Assembly (NCBI GenBank): GCA_000998025.1 | Contig: LCJG01000017.1 | Span: 1-23,837 of the forward strand | Length of the DNA: 23,837 nucleotides | DNA from: Candidatus Collierbacteria bacterium GW2011_GWB1_44_6 | GTDB taxonomy: Bacteria > Patescibacteriota > Microgenomatia > UBA1400 > MFAQ01 | Direction of reading: 5' to 3' | Translations under genes and position numbers: made by a program | Part shown: positions 14,736 through 20,695 of the stretch, piece by piece | Position numbering within the stretch: the stretch's first letter is position 1 | How the letters are laid out: each line of letters begins with the position of its first letter | The notes under the pieces: generated by a model | The model's input: only the letters and a program-made list of their open reading frames with translations | What the model was told of the DNA's origin: nothing | The model's database searches: none

Positions 14736-14942
14736 TTAAAATAGCGGTAGCCTAAGACTAATTTTGAGTGCTTTAGCTATATTTTCTACAATATCAACGC
14801 GTGGAGTAACTTCGCCTCTTTCCACTCGAGCATAGTAGTTAAAGTGGATACCCGCCTTCTCAGCTACCTCGGCTTGAGTTAATCCAGCTTTTTCCCTAGC
14901 ATCTTTAAGAATTTTAGCTAATTTAGTATCTTCAGATCCCAT
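14736..14942 (-). CDS. XRE-family helix-turn-helix regulator, 68 aa
   Basis: LAKILKDAREKAGLTQAEVAEKAGI..NYYARVERGEVTPRVDIVENIAKALKI is a complete Cro/CI-type HTH, with the recognition helix in the GIHFNYYARVERG part. There is nothing beyond the domain except a short tail (SLRLPLF). The frame opens at 14978, but TATAAT (14955-14950) ends 7 nt before the ATG at 14942, so the leaderless start MGSEDTK is preferred. The palindrome AACTAT-N5-ATAGTT directly upstream of the -10 suggests that it represses its own promoter. Confidence 0.88.
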   Translation of the reverse strand: MGSEDTKLAKILKDAREKAGLTQAEVAEKAGIHFNYYARVERGEVTPRVDIVENIAKALKISLRLPLF

Positions 14943-14949
14943 ATCGGTC

Positions 14950-14973
14950 ATTATACAACTATTCGAGATAGTT
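14950..14973 (-). promoter_or_regulatory. XRE promoter with palindromic operator
   Basis: TATAAT (14955-14950) is preceded by a perfect palindrome, AACTAT-TCGAG-ATAGTT (14957-14973), placed in the -35/-10 spacer. A dimeric repressor bound there would block RNA polymerase. Confidence 0.65.
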
Positions 14974-15003
14974 ATCACTTCTTTGATTGAATTCTACGTA
15001 GCA

Positions 15004-15643
15004 TTATAGTGCAAAACCATTACGAAGTGATGCAACTGAAGTGTCAGGGTTGATTGTGTTAAAAATGTATGTCTTCCACCCCATTTCTTGAGCAGGTGCT
15101 ATAAAAGTTGAGTTATCATCTATTAACAAAATGTCGCTAGGTTTTTGACCACTCATTTCTTGAGCTAGTTCATATATTTGTTTTTCTGGTTTTACAAAAC
15201 CTGTGTCACAAGATTGTAAAACGAACGCATAGGGTAAATCTGGAATATTGCCTGTTTCTACTGCTTTTGGATAAACGCCTGGGTAAATATTAGTAAGCAA
15301 ACCGACGGGATGATTTCTTGAAACATCCTTAATTAGTTTGTGTACTTGGAGATTTGGCTTGAAGTGCTTAACCCAGAATGAAACGAAGTCTATATCTTCT
15401 CCTGCATAACCTGATTCTTGTTTAATACGATTCCATAGTTCTTGTGGTTGTGTCTTGCCGCGACAAATATTGTCATCCATCTCGAGCCAGATATCACGAC
15501 AACGCTCATATGGGAAATTTGTCTTCGCGCTGAGGGCTTCTACCCCCCATGAAGTTTAAAAGTACACCACCCAAATCAAAAAGGACCAACTTGGTTTTGG
15601 CAAACACACCTCGCTCAACTTTTCGTTGTTCAGTTTCATTCAT
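15004..15643 (-). pseudogene. HAD-superfamily hydrolase, frameshifted at a C6 tract
   Basis: The gene begins at ATG 15643 with KLVLFDLGGVLLNF, HAD motif I with its nucleophilic Asp. It then loses frame at C6 (15543-15548, G6 in the mRNA). Removing one base restores MGVEALSAKTNFPYERCRDI and joins smoothly to the rest. That part carries motif II (GLLTNIYPG), motif III Lys (GFVKPEKQIYELA) and motif IV (ILLIDDNSTFIAPAQEMGW). The restored protein has about 212 aa, normal for YihX/GS-like phosphatases. As read, only the part from an internal ATG at 15480 is open (158 aa), lacking the nucleophile. The length change sits in a homopolymer, so a sequencing error, a recent mutation or slippage-based switching are all possible. 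TGC-TATCAT lies 14 nt before the ATG. Confidence 0.88.
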
Positions 15644-15695
15644 ATGATTTAGTTCTGATGATAGCAGATTTGAAATGAGTTAGAAGGTTTATTTG

Positions 15696-15746
15696 AGTTT
15701 TTCGTCCTTTTGGACTCATCAGTATCGACACACATCGATAAAAACT
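15696..15746 (-). ncRNA. Hammerhead ribozyme (type III topology)
   Basis: Read on the minus strand from 15746, every element of a minimal hammerhead is present. Stem III is AGTTT (15746-15742) with AAACT (15700-15696). The cleavage-site U is 15741, in the triplet UUU. Stem I is TATCGA (15740-15735) with TCGATA (15728-15723), loop TGTGTG. Core box CTGATGA is 15722-15716. Stem II is GTCC (15715-15712) with GGAC (15707-15704), loop AAAA. Core box GAA(A) is 15703-15700. All stems are perfect and helix III is the open one. Cleavage is expected between 15741 and 15740. It lies between the lipoprotein stop (15902) and the HAD start (15643), so it would cut a read-through transcript between them. Confidence 0.9.
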
Positions 15747-15901
15747 GCAGGTGGTGAGGGGGTTGGGATAAAGAATATAAATTCTTTTTGTGATTAAACA
15801 CAATCTCAACTCTCTCAGTCACCTGTCGGAACAATCCGAAATAAATAAAGGCAAGGATAATTGCAGATTGAACATCTCTGGTGAGATATTCAATCATATT
15901 G

Positions 15902-16741
15902 TTATTTCGCTTCAGCGGCGTTGACAATTAGATCAACTAAGTCAATCAATCCTTGGCGAGATTTCTTACCGTCTTTTTCGTAATTTGGAAATGCCTTGAA
16001 GAACAACCCGTCAACACCTTTATGATCTTCTACAGACATCCAGCTTGCGTTCCATGTATCGAAACAGATCCGGGTTATTTCTCCGCGCATGTTCATTGTT
16101 ACAAAAAACGAAATTGCATGCGGTGCATTTGGATTATCGTATGCATCATAAGGCGGGAGGCCAAGTTCATAACCCTTTTCATACATATAATCGGTAGTCA
16201 GATTCCCTTCTTCGGGTGCGAATACTCCGTAGATGAGAACCTTATCCGATCTGGATGTTGCCTGCATGGCCGCGAGAAAACCTTCCCAGTCCCACCAACC
16301 GTTGGTTGTGGTATCGCTAGGATTTGGGCCCAGATTCTTGATTCCAACTTCATCAAACCAACGCTGTTGGCCTGAATCTGGTAGTGAACTCTCCAGAGGT
16401 TTGGAACCATCAAAAAACGGTCCGCATTCGTCCAAATCAACCATCTTGGAACCATCTTTTGACCCTACTGCGAGACATCCCCCGTAGCCTTCAATTCCGT
16501 AACGTACAGAATTGGGTACACAACCACCAGATTCACAGGATAGGTATTGATACTCCGAGACTCCTGCATCAGATGTTGATACAACACGGTAATACTCGTT
16601 CGAGTTGCTATCTTCAACCACTGCAACTGCGTGTCCCTCTGGAACGTAATCAGCTTGTTGGGTGGTTTCAGCAATCGCGGGTGCGCATGCGGTCAAAACA
16701 AAGACCAAAAGCGCCAAAACGGGCAAAATTTTCTTAGTCAT
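15902..16741 (-). CDS. Lipoprotein of unknown function, 279 aa
   Basis: MTKKILPVLALLVFVLTAC is a type II signal peptide with lipobox LTAC (Cys19), so the protein should be lipid-anchored on the outer face of the membrane. The mature part has five further cysteines (for example LSCESGGC, YGGCLAV, DECGPF) that could form disulfides. It has a Trp-rich stretch (NGWWDWEGFLAAM) and a segment HAISFFVTMNMRGEITRICFDTWNASW like a beta hairpin. No family is recognised. GGAG for its ribosome site overlaps the stop of the upstream small membrane gene, 3 nt away, so the two form an operon. Transcription probably begins at the (CT)6-spacer promoter near 17.32 kb. Confidence 0.8.
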   Translation of the reverse strand: MTKKILPVLALLVFVLTACAPAIAETTQQADYVPEGHAVAVVEDSNSNEYYRVVSTSDAGVSEYQYLSCESGGCVPNSVRYGIEGYGGCLAVGSKDGSKMVDLDECGPFFDGSKPLESSLPDSGQQRWFDEVGIKNLGPNPSDTTTNGWWDWEGFLAAMQATSRSDKVLIYGVFAPEEGNLTTDYMYEKGYELGLPPYDAYDNPNAPHAISFFVTMNMRGEITRICFDTWNASWMSVEDHKGVDGLFFKAFPNYEKDGKKSRQGLIDLVDLIVNAAEAK

Positions 16742-16744
16742 TTC

Positions 16745-16984
16745 CTATTCTCCTTTTGATCTTTTTGTGCGTCCAATTTCATACGCTCCGATGAAACCTA
16801 GAACGCTGGTAATCAACGCAAGAGCCATGAATCCCCAAAGAATCCATTGACCATGAGGGTCATACACGCCGAATTGCATATCTCGGTAGGTTTCCGAGAC
16901 AAGATTGACGACTCCATAAATCGCGGCAATGAACATCGCGACTGACAGAAGTGCAATGGTAACTCCAAGACGTTTATTGTTCAT
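16745..16984 (-). CDS. Small two-helix membrane protein, 79 aa
   Basis: The ATG at 16984 follows AAGGAAAAGGAA, so it is preferred over the upstream in-frame start at 17059. Two hydrophobic helices (GVTIALLSVAMFIAAIYGVVNLV, broken here as residues 7-29, and about 48-71) flank a polar loop with YDPHGQW. The C-terminus is basic (GRTKRSKGE). No family is recognised. It is the first gene of an operon with the lipoprotein, which suggests a shared surface role. Confidence 0.75.
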   Translation of the reverse strand: MNNKRLGVTIALLSVAMFIAAIYGVVNLVSETYRDMQFGVYDPHGQWILWGFMALALITSVLGFIGAYEIGRTKRSKGE

Positions 16985-17135
16985 TTCCTTTTCCTTTTTT
17001 TGAAAATCCTTGCCAACTCTGCAGTTGTTGGAAAGGTTGAATATGACAGGCAGGCACAAAGCCTTACGCCCTCTTACGGTTATATATTTTTCCTTTTTCC
17101 TCTTTTCTTTGATTTTTGGAATTTATTTTTCTTTT

Positions 17136-17185
17136 ATTTCCCTCTCCACTAAGCAGAAATAATTCTGCTCAAAAGGGAGGGAAAT
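17136..17185. other. Large stem-loop in the leader of the membrane/lipoprotein operon
   Basis: ATTTCCCTC..C (17136-17146) pairs with GGGAGGGAAAT (17175-17185), and inside it GCAGAA (17153-17158) pairs TTCTGC (17163-17168). On the minus strand, about 120-170 nt after the predicted start of transcription, it is followed by AAAAG rather than a T-run. It is therefore more likely a leader structure than a terminator. The rest of the leader (17000-17135) is very purine-rich on the mRNA strand. Confidence 0.5.
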
Positions 17186-17312
17186 ATAGATCAATAATCG
17201 TCAACCTCTCCTATTTATTATCCTTTTCCTTTATTTTGTTAAAGTGCAAAGATTATAAGCCACTATGACCACTCAGCTGTAGAGTTGGATAATGTGCCTA
17301 CATCAAGTGGAA

Positions 17313-17341
17313 ATTTTACAGAGAGAGAGAGTAAAAGTCAA
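17313..17341 (-). promoter_or_regulatory. Promoter with (CT)6 repeat spacer
   Basis: Minus strand: TTGACT (17341-17336), 17-bp spacer made mostly of (CT)6, TAAAAT (17318-17313). Transcription near 17306 would run through a leader of about 320 nt into the small membrane protein and lipoprotein genes. On the plus strand the same tract (TTTTACAGAG...GAGTA, then CTATAGGAC) resembles the promoter at 19112-19138, but a usable plus-strand -10 at proper spacing is not seen. Confidence 0.7.
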
Positions 17342-17449
17342 CTATAGGACATTACTAAAACGAGAAATAGCCACGAATGTGGAAAAAATTTTCGACGAGG
17401 AAGTGCTGAAAAAGGATGGTTTTGGGGGTGCAGGAGTTGCGAAAGTCTT

Positions 17450-17992
17450 TTACCGTTCGCTCAACTTAAATATTTGCCTGCCTTGAGAATTCTTATCTAT
17501 CCAAATATTAGCGCTAAATTTACGGCGGAGCGCTATGACATCAATATTATTTATTGATTCGTTATCAACAACTTCGTCAAGATAGACATAATCAATTTTT
17601 GATGTTCCAGTTGCTCGAATATGAGCATATCGTTTTCGGAGAGAGTCAAATTTGACTTGTGGATCGTTCTCTTTATCCCAGAGTGAAAAAATTCGATCAA
17701 CGGCTGCACCAAAAATACCTTTCTCAAGAAGAATATCCGGATCCTTTTCACCTCTGCTGGACTGTACAGGAGAAATCCATCTATTTTTTCGGGCTACTTC
17801 AAGCATTTCGGGAGTAAATGTATCTTGTTTTGTCTGTAACAAGCTGAGAGGAAGTCGTTCTTTAGTGCCTAACAGTAAAGCTTCTCTGGCAAAAGCCGTG
17901 GCAAAGGTATTACCTACATTAACATTGGGTGGCTCAGGTGTGTGTGTGTGTGACTCTTCCGTACTAGTTGGCTTTATTGCTTCGTCGTTCAT
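17450..17992 (-). CDS. Hypothetical protein with HTHT dinucleotide-repeat tract, 180 aa
   Basis: The frame opens at 18064, but TATAAT (18008-18003) lies 10 nt before ATG 17992 (MNDEAIKPTS), so that start is preferred. The N-terminal 30 residues are polar and Pro-rich. The codons for SHTHT consist of an uninterrupted CA/GT tract (plus strand (GT)7G, 17938-17952). The rest (NTFATAFAREALLLGTKERLPLSLL, ILLEKGIFGAAVDRIFSLW, DYVYLDEVVDNESINNIDVIALRR) is helical and soluble. No family is recognised. Gain or loss of one GT unit would frameshift the gene near its start. Confidence 0.65.
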   Translation of the reverse strand: MNDEAIKPTSTEESHTHTPEPPNVNVGNTFATAFAREALLLGTKERLPLSLLQTKQDTFTPEMLEVARKNRWISPVQSSRGEKDPDILLEKGIFGAAVDRIFSLWDKENDPQVKFDSLRKRYAHIRATGTSKIDYVYLDEVVDNESINNIDVIALRRKFSANIWIDKNSQGRQIFKLSER

Positions 17993-18142
17993 ATCTACTC
18001 GAATTATAAACCTAGCGAAAGACCTAACGCAAATAAAAACGACAAGAAGGGTTCTTACCCCCACATTTACAAAGGTTTCCCCTTCGCTTCAATAAACTTC
18101 GTTTCACTGTATCAAGGATTAGCCCACTCCAACAATCAAAGC

Positions 18143-18171
18143 TTGACTTTCAGAGAGAGAGAGAGTACTAT
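18143..18171 (+). promoter_or_regulatory. Promoter with (AG)7 repeat spacer
   Basis: TTGACT (18143-18148), 17-bp spacer TTC(AG)7, TACTAT (18166-18171). Transcription should begin near 18178, 25 nt before the ATG at 18203, which has AGGAGG upstream. The optimal 17-bp spacing predicts an active promoter in this sequenced state. Confidence 0.85.
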
Positions 18172-18202
18172 AAGCCCATCCTATTATAGGAGGCAAATAA
18201 AT

Positions 18203-18514
18203 ATGGAAAAAAATATACAACGTTTATCAGGAAGAGATGTTAGAAGTAAAGTCAGTGGATTGATCGAAAGACGTGGATATTTGCGTGATGACGGAGCGCA
18301 TGCTTTTTCAAGAGAAGAAGCTTTAGGAATTACCAGAGAATTTGAACAACTTGCCGAACAAACCGGAGTATCAGTTGCTGCCCTTGAATTTTTACACAAT
18401 CCTGTTGGCCTAGTTGGCAGAGGAGCAAGTAATTTAACTCGGGGCGAAAATGTACTTGAAGATTTAAATGTTCAGTGGGCACAAGAGTTAAAATCTGCTG
18501 GTCTCCTAGAGTAA
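18203..18514 (+). CDS. Hypothetical protein, 103 aa
   Basis: The ATG at 18203 is preceded by a perfect AGGAGG (18189-18194), so the in-frame extension back to 18143, which would translate the promoter, is rejected. The protein is soluble, helical and charged: LSGRDVRSKVSGLIERRGYL, SREEALGITREFEQLAEQTGVSVAALEFL and ENVLEDLNVQWAQELKSAGLLE. The second helix pair resembles a small DNA-binding or docking fold, but no family is recognised. It is the direct target of the (AG)7 promoter. Confidence 0.7.
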   Translation: MEKNIQRLSGRDVRSKVSGLIERRGYLRDDGAHAFSREEALGITREFEQLAEQTGVSVAALEFLHNPVGLVGRGASNLTRGENVLEDLNVQWAQELKSAGLLE

Positions 18515-18536
18515 CCCAAAGGTTTATACTAGTTAC

Positions 18537-19034
18537 ATGGTTAAGAAATTAGTCCTAGTTGTATCCATCATTCTGGCCATTGGTGCAGGTTACTTTTATT
18601 TAACCAAACCGAACAAGGAAAATTTTAAAGCTCCGGGGAAAGATTGGGAATCAGCAAAGAAAGTCGAAGACTATTTTATCGAACGGCTCCATATGCCCGT
18701 AGCTGAAGCGGAGCAGATCAGATCGAAGCCTGGAGTTGATGGAACGGCAGACTTACGGATAAGCTCAGAGGTTACACTCGACGCCCTTATAGACAATCTT
18801 TTCTATTATGGCTTTGTGAGGGATGAGAAGGCATTTCGATACGCTCTCGAGCACACCAAGGACACGACACCAAGTGATAAGGCTATCAAGGTAGGCAAAG
18901 ACGGAACAATTGACACCAACGCCGAGTACAGAATCTCAGAAAATATGACCGCATGGGAGATGGCTGATCTGCTACTCAATAAGACAGCCGGGCACTTCTC
19001 ATTTGATGAATACAACTATTTCTTCATGCCGTAG
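18537..19034 (+). CDS. Membrane-anchored protein with two MltG/YceG-like repeats, 165 aa
   Basis: MVKKLVLVVSIILAIGAGYFYL is a signal anchor. After it come two similar units: RISSEVTLDALIDNLFYYGFVRDEKAF and RISENMTAWEMADLLLNK. They resemble the LysM-like substrate-binding part of MltG/YceG (I-x-E-G-x-S/T-x-x-x-I-A-x-x-L), but the catalytic glycosidase domain is absent, so it cannot act as the whole enzyme. It may bind peptidoglycan outside the membrane. TATACT (18525-18530) is 6 nt from the ATG, so it can be transcribed leaderless by itself as well as from the (AG)7 promoter. Confidence 0.65.
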   Translation: MVKKLVLVVSIILAIGAGYFYLTKPNKENFKAPGKDWESAKKVEDYFIERLHMPVAEAEQIRSKPGVDGTADLRISSEVTLDALIDNLFYYGFVRDEKAFRYALEHTKDTTPSDKAIKVGKDGTIDTNAEYRISENMTAWEMADLLLNKTAGHFSFDEYNYFFMP

Positions 19035-19111
19035 CAATTCTTCATAAAGTAGATTTTCCTCTGACAACTCATCCTTTCTTGTAGAAAAAAGATTGTTCAT
19101 ACTCCAAAAAC

Positions 19112-19138
19112 TTGATTTTCAGAGAGAGAGAGTATTAT
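19112..19138 (+). promoter_or_regulatory. Promoter with (AG)6 repeat spacer, 15 bp
   Basis: TTGATT (19112-19117), 15-bp spacer TTC(AG)6, TATTAT (19133-19138). It is the same design as the promoter at 18143 with one repeat unit fewer. A 15-bp spacer is shorter than optimal, so this copy should be weak or off unless one AG unit is gained. Confidence 0.75.
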
Positions 19139-19142
19139 AGGA

Positions 19143-19314
19143 CTCGTTATTGAGGTTTTATCGAGGCTAACCCAGACAAATGCGTCTGAGAAAGGTCTCT
19201 TATAACTCAAAAACGAGCACCTTAACAAGACATACAGGGATACCTAAATATATTTCCTAGAACCCCAATACGAGCCATCAAGATCTATTTTGACATCTGG
19301 TATCGGGGTTTTAT
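19143..19314 (+). ncRNA. Candidate small RNA: cloverleaf-like domain plus terminator-like hairpin
   Basis: Directly after the (AG)6 promoter there is no gene for 310 nt, but the sequence folds. CTCGTT/AACGAG (19143-19148 with 19212-19217) and TTGAG/CTCAA (19150-19154 with 19206-19210) close a multiloop. Its arms are GGTT/AACC, CAGAC-AAATGC-GTCTG (19173-19188) and GAGA-AAGG-TCTC. A second structure, AACCCCAATAC (19261-19271) with GTATCGGGGTT (19300-19310), is followed by TTT and may end the transcript. It is not a canonical tRNA (no T loop, wrong acceptor) and I recognise no known family. It could alternatively be the leader of the 19453 gene. Confidence 0.4.
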
Positions 19315-19452
19315 GAAAAATTTAGAGGGAATGTTAATAACAAAAAATCAAGGAAAGAAAATGAAATCGTGTTGATAGACCTTGACTATCAAATTTTTAT
19401 TGATTGGGCGACACCTTGTCGTTCAAAAATCTCATGCCAAATGGAGGCTAAA

Positions 19453-19626
19453 ATGGGAAGAATAGCGTTTGAAGCGGCACTATACACCTGGGCGATTTTC
19501 GGCACTACGAAAGCTGGCCTTGAACCAGTTGTAAGCGGAAATCCACTCGGATGGATAGGGATTGTCACTGGCGTAATTTGCTTGTTTGTGGCTAACCACC
19601 TACATCGCAAGCGAATGGGACGCTAA
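19453..19626 (+). CDS. Small single- or two-helix membrane protein, 57 aa
   Basis: The ATG at 19453 is preceded by GGAGG with a 5-nt gap, so it is chosen over in-frame starts at 19369 and 19441. Residues about 3-18 (RIAFEAALYTWAIFGT) and 31-51 (LGWIGIVTGVICLFVANHLHR) are hydrophobic, and the C-terminus is basic (HRKRMGR). No family is recognised. A strong terminator follows within 10 nt of the stop. Expression may start at the (AG)6 promoter 310 nt upstream, through the candidate small RNA. Confidence 0.6.
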   Translation: MGRIAFEAALYTWAIFGTTKAGLEPVVSGNPLGWIGIVTGVICLFVANHLHRKRMGR

Positions 19627-19634
19627 TACAATAA

Positions 19635-19667
19635 AAAGAAAGGTTGGGAAATTCCCGACCTTTCTTT
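19635..19667 (+). terminator. Intrinsic terminator
   Basis: AAAGAAAGGTTGGG and CCCGACCTTTCTTT pair over about 14 bp (one G-U) around AAATT. The pyrimidine tail is TTTCTTTCCCTTT. Confidence 0.8.
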
Positions 19668-19781
19668 CCCTTTGGGGACTTAGAGTAGCGAAAACGCTAG
19701 AACGCAGCGATGGAGCTATTTTATAGGAATATATCCTATCTCCCTCCTTTTTTTGTTTTCTCACTCCCTGTATGTCTTTTT

Positions 19782-20555
19782 TTATTCATCTTCTGCTTCG
19801 ACTTTTTCCCAACTTCCTGAAAATGCACCCTCTCGGGTGGCAAGATAAATATCAATTTGATCAATTGAGGTTTCTTCGTAAATACGAGCTAAATGTTTTT
19901 TCAGGTATATCAGACTTCCGATCCCTGGACAGATAAAGAGGATGGCCGGAAATGGATGACTTGTTGCCTCTTCAAACTTTCCATCATCGATGTAGTCACA
20001 ATACTCCTGAACTCGTTTCCGCAGGGCAAACCGTGGGGAGCTATCTTCGACTATTTCCACAAAATAGCGTTTCGTTATACCCGCAAGATCCACCCGAGCA
20101 AAATAGGCATCGGGCAACGGATGGAGTATGTAAGGGTGTGCTAGGAGATCAGTTTTAGTGAAAAAATGGAGGTTGTGCTTGGACTTTTCCGATTCGTTGC
20201 GGAGAAACAAATAATACTCAGCTAAAAAAGAGGTGTGGGAGATAAATTGTTGCGAGCGGATTTTTTCCCTGTAGATACGTTTTAAGGCTCGTTTATCGAT
20301 TCCGTCTTGGTCTTCGAGTGCCTGGATACTTGCTGATGTCAGAAAGTAGACTGCTGGTAGATTGGCTAGACCGAGTGACCGAGTATAGTGTTTGCCTAGG
20401 TAATTTTTTGAAGTGAGTAGTTGTAAGTGGTAGTTAGTCAGGCGGATATTTTTGTGAGAGAGAAGTTTTTGAAGTTGAAGGCTAGTTAAGAAGCGAAAGC
20501 GATAGAGATAGTGAAGAATAGTAAGTTGTGTGGCAGTTAGTTTTTGATTGTCCAT
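19782..20555 (-). CDS. Replication-relaxation family protein (Replic_Relax-like), 257 aa
   Basis: The N-terminus is a winged helix (LTATQLTILHYLYRFRFLTSLQLQKLL..NYHLQLLTSKNYL), followed by the family-typical VYFLTSASIQAL and RSQQFISHTSFLAEYYLFL. The C-terminal half (PDAYFARVDLAGITKRYFVEIVEDSS...RVQEYCDYID) resembles the nuclease-like fold of this family (D-x-D, E-x-D/E region). Such proteins occur on plasmids and integrated elements and are linked to DNA relaxation at replication or transfer origins. It is in line with the TraG-like ATPase gene upstream. The promoter has its own dyad over the -10. Confidence 0.72.
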   Translation of the reverse strand: MDNQKLTATQLTILHYLYRFRFLTSLQLQKLLSHKNIRLTNYHLQLLTSKNYLGKHYTRSLGLANLPAVYFLTSASIQALEDQDGIDKRALKRIYREKIRSQQFISHTSFLAEYYLFLRNESEKSKHNLHFFTKTDLLAHPYILHPLPDAYFARVDLAGITKRYFVEIVEDSSPRFALRKRVQEYCDYIDDGKFEEATSHPFPAILFICPGIGSLIYLKKHLARIYEETSIDQIDIYLATREGAFSGSWEKVEAEDE

Positions 20556-20577
20556 AGTGTGTCTGGGTGCAGAATCT

Positions 20578-20614
20578 GGAATGATTGTATCATTCCTCTC
20601 CCTTATATATAAGG
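20578..20614 (-). promoter_or_regulatory. Replication-relaxation gene promoter with two palindromes
   Basis: GGAATGAT-TGT-ATCATTCC (20578-20596) is a perfect 8-bp dyad that covers the extended -10 TGA-TACAAT (minus strand, 20592-20584). CCTTATATATAAGG (20601-20614) is a second perfect palindrome at the -35 side. Together they look like operators for a dimeric repressor. Confidence 0.6.
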
Positions 20615-20678
20615 AATAAGGGGTAAAAGTAAAAAGTAAAAAGGTCTATAAATCGGGCTAATCTCAAAATAATGTTTT

Positions 20679-20690
20679 CCTACCGGTAGG
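20679..20690. other. Perfect 12-bp palindrome after the TraG-like gene
   Basis: CCTACCGGTAGG lies 5 nt beyond the stop of the ATPase gene. It lacks a T-run on the minus strand (AAAAC follows), so it is a weak terminator at best and could be a protein-binding site. Confidence 0.35.
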
Positions 20691-20695
20691 TAAAG

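Noticed and set aside
15649..15897. Minus-strand reading frame of 82-92 codons after the lipoprotein gene
   Set aside because: It runs straight through the hammerhead ribozyme, its C-terminus is low-complexity and polar, and no ribosome site precedes it. The RNA explanation fits the sequence better, although the first helix (AIILAFIYFGLF) could be a membrane segment.
16745..17059. Longer form of the small membrane protein starting at 17059
   Set aside because: The N-terminal extension has no ribosome site and reads through the real one (AAGGAAAAGGAA) before ATG 16984.
17292..17486. Plus-strand frame of 64 codons
   Set aside because: It translates the GA repeat and the minus-strand promoter, overlaps the end of the 17992-17450 gene, and has no ribosome site.
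19143..19217. Degenerate tRNA gene
   Set aside because: The cloverleaf lacks the TTCRANY loop, D-loop GG and a proper 7-bp acceptor stem.
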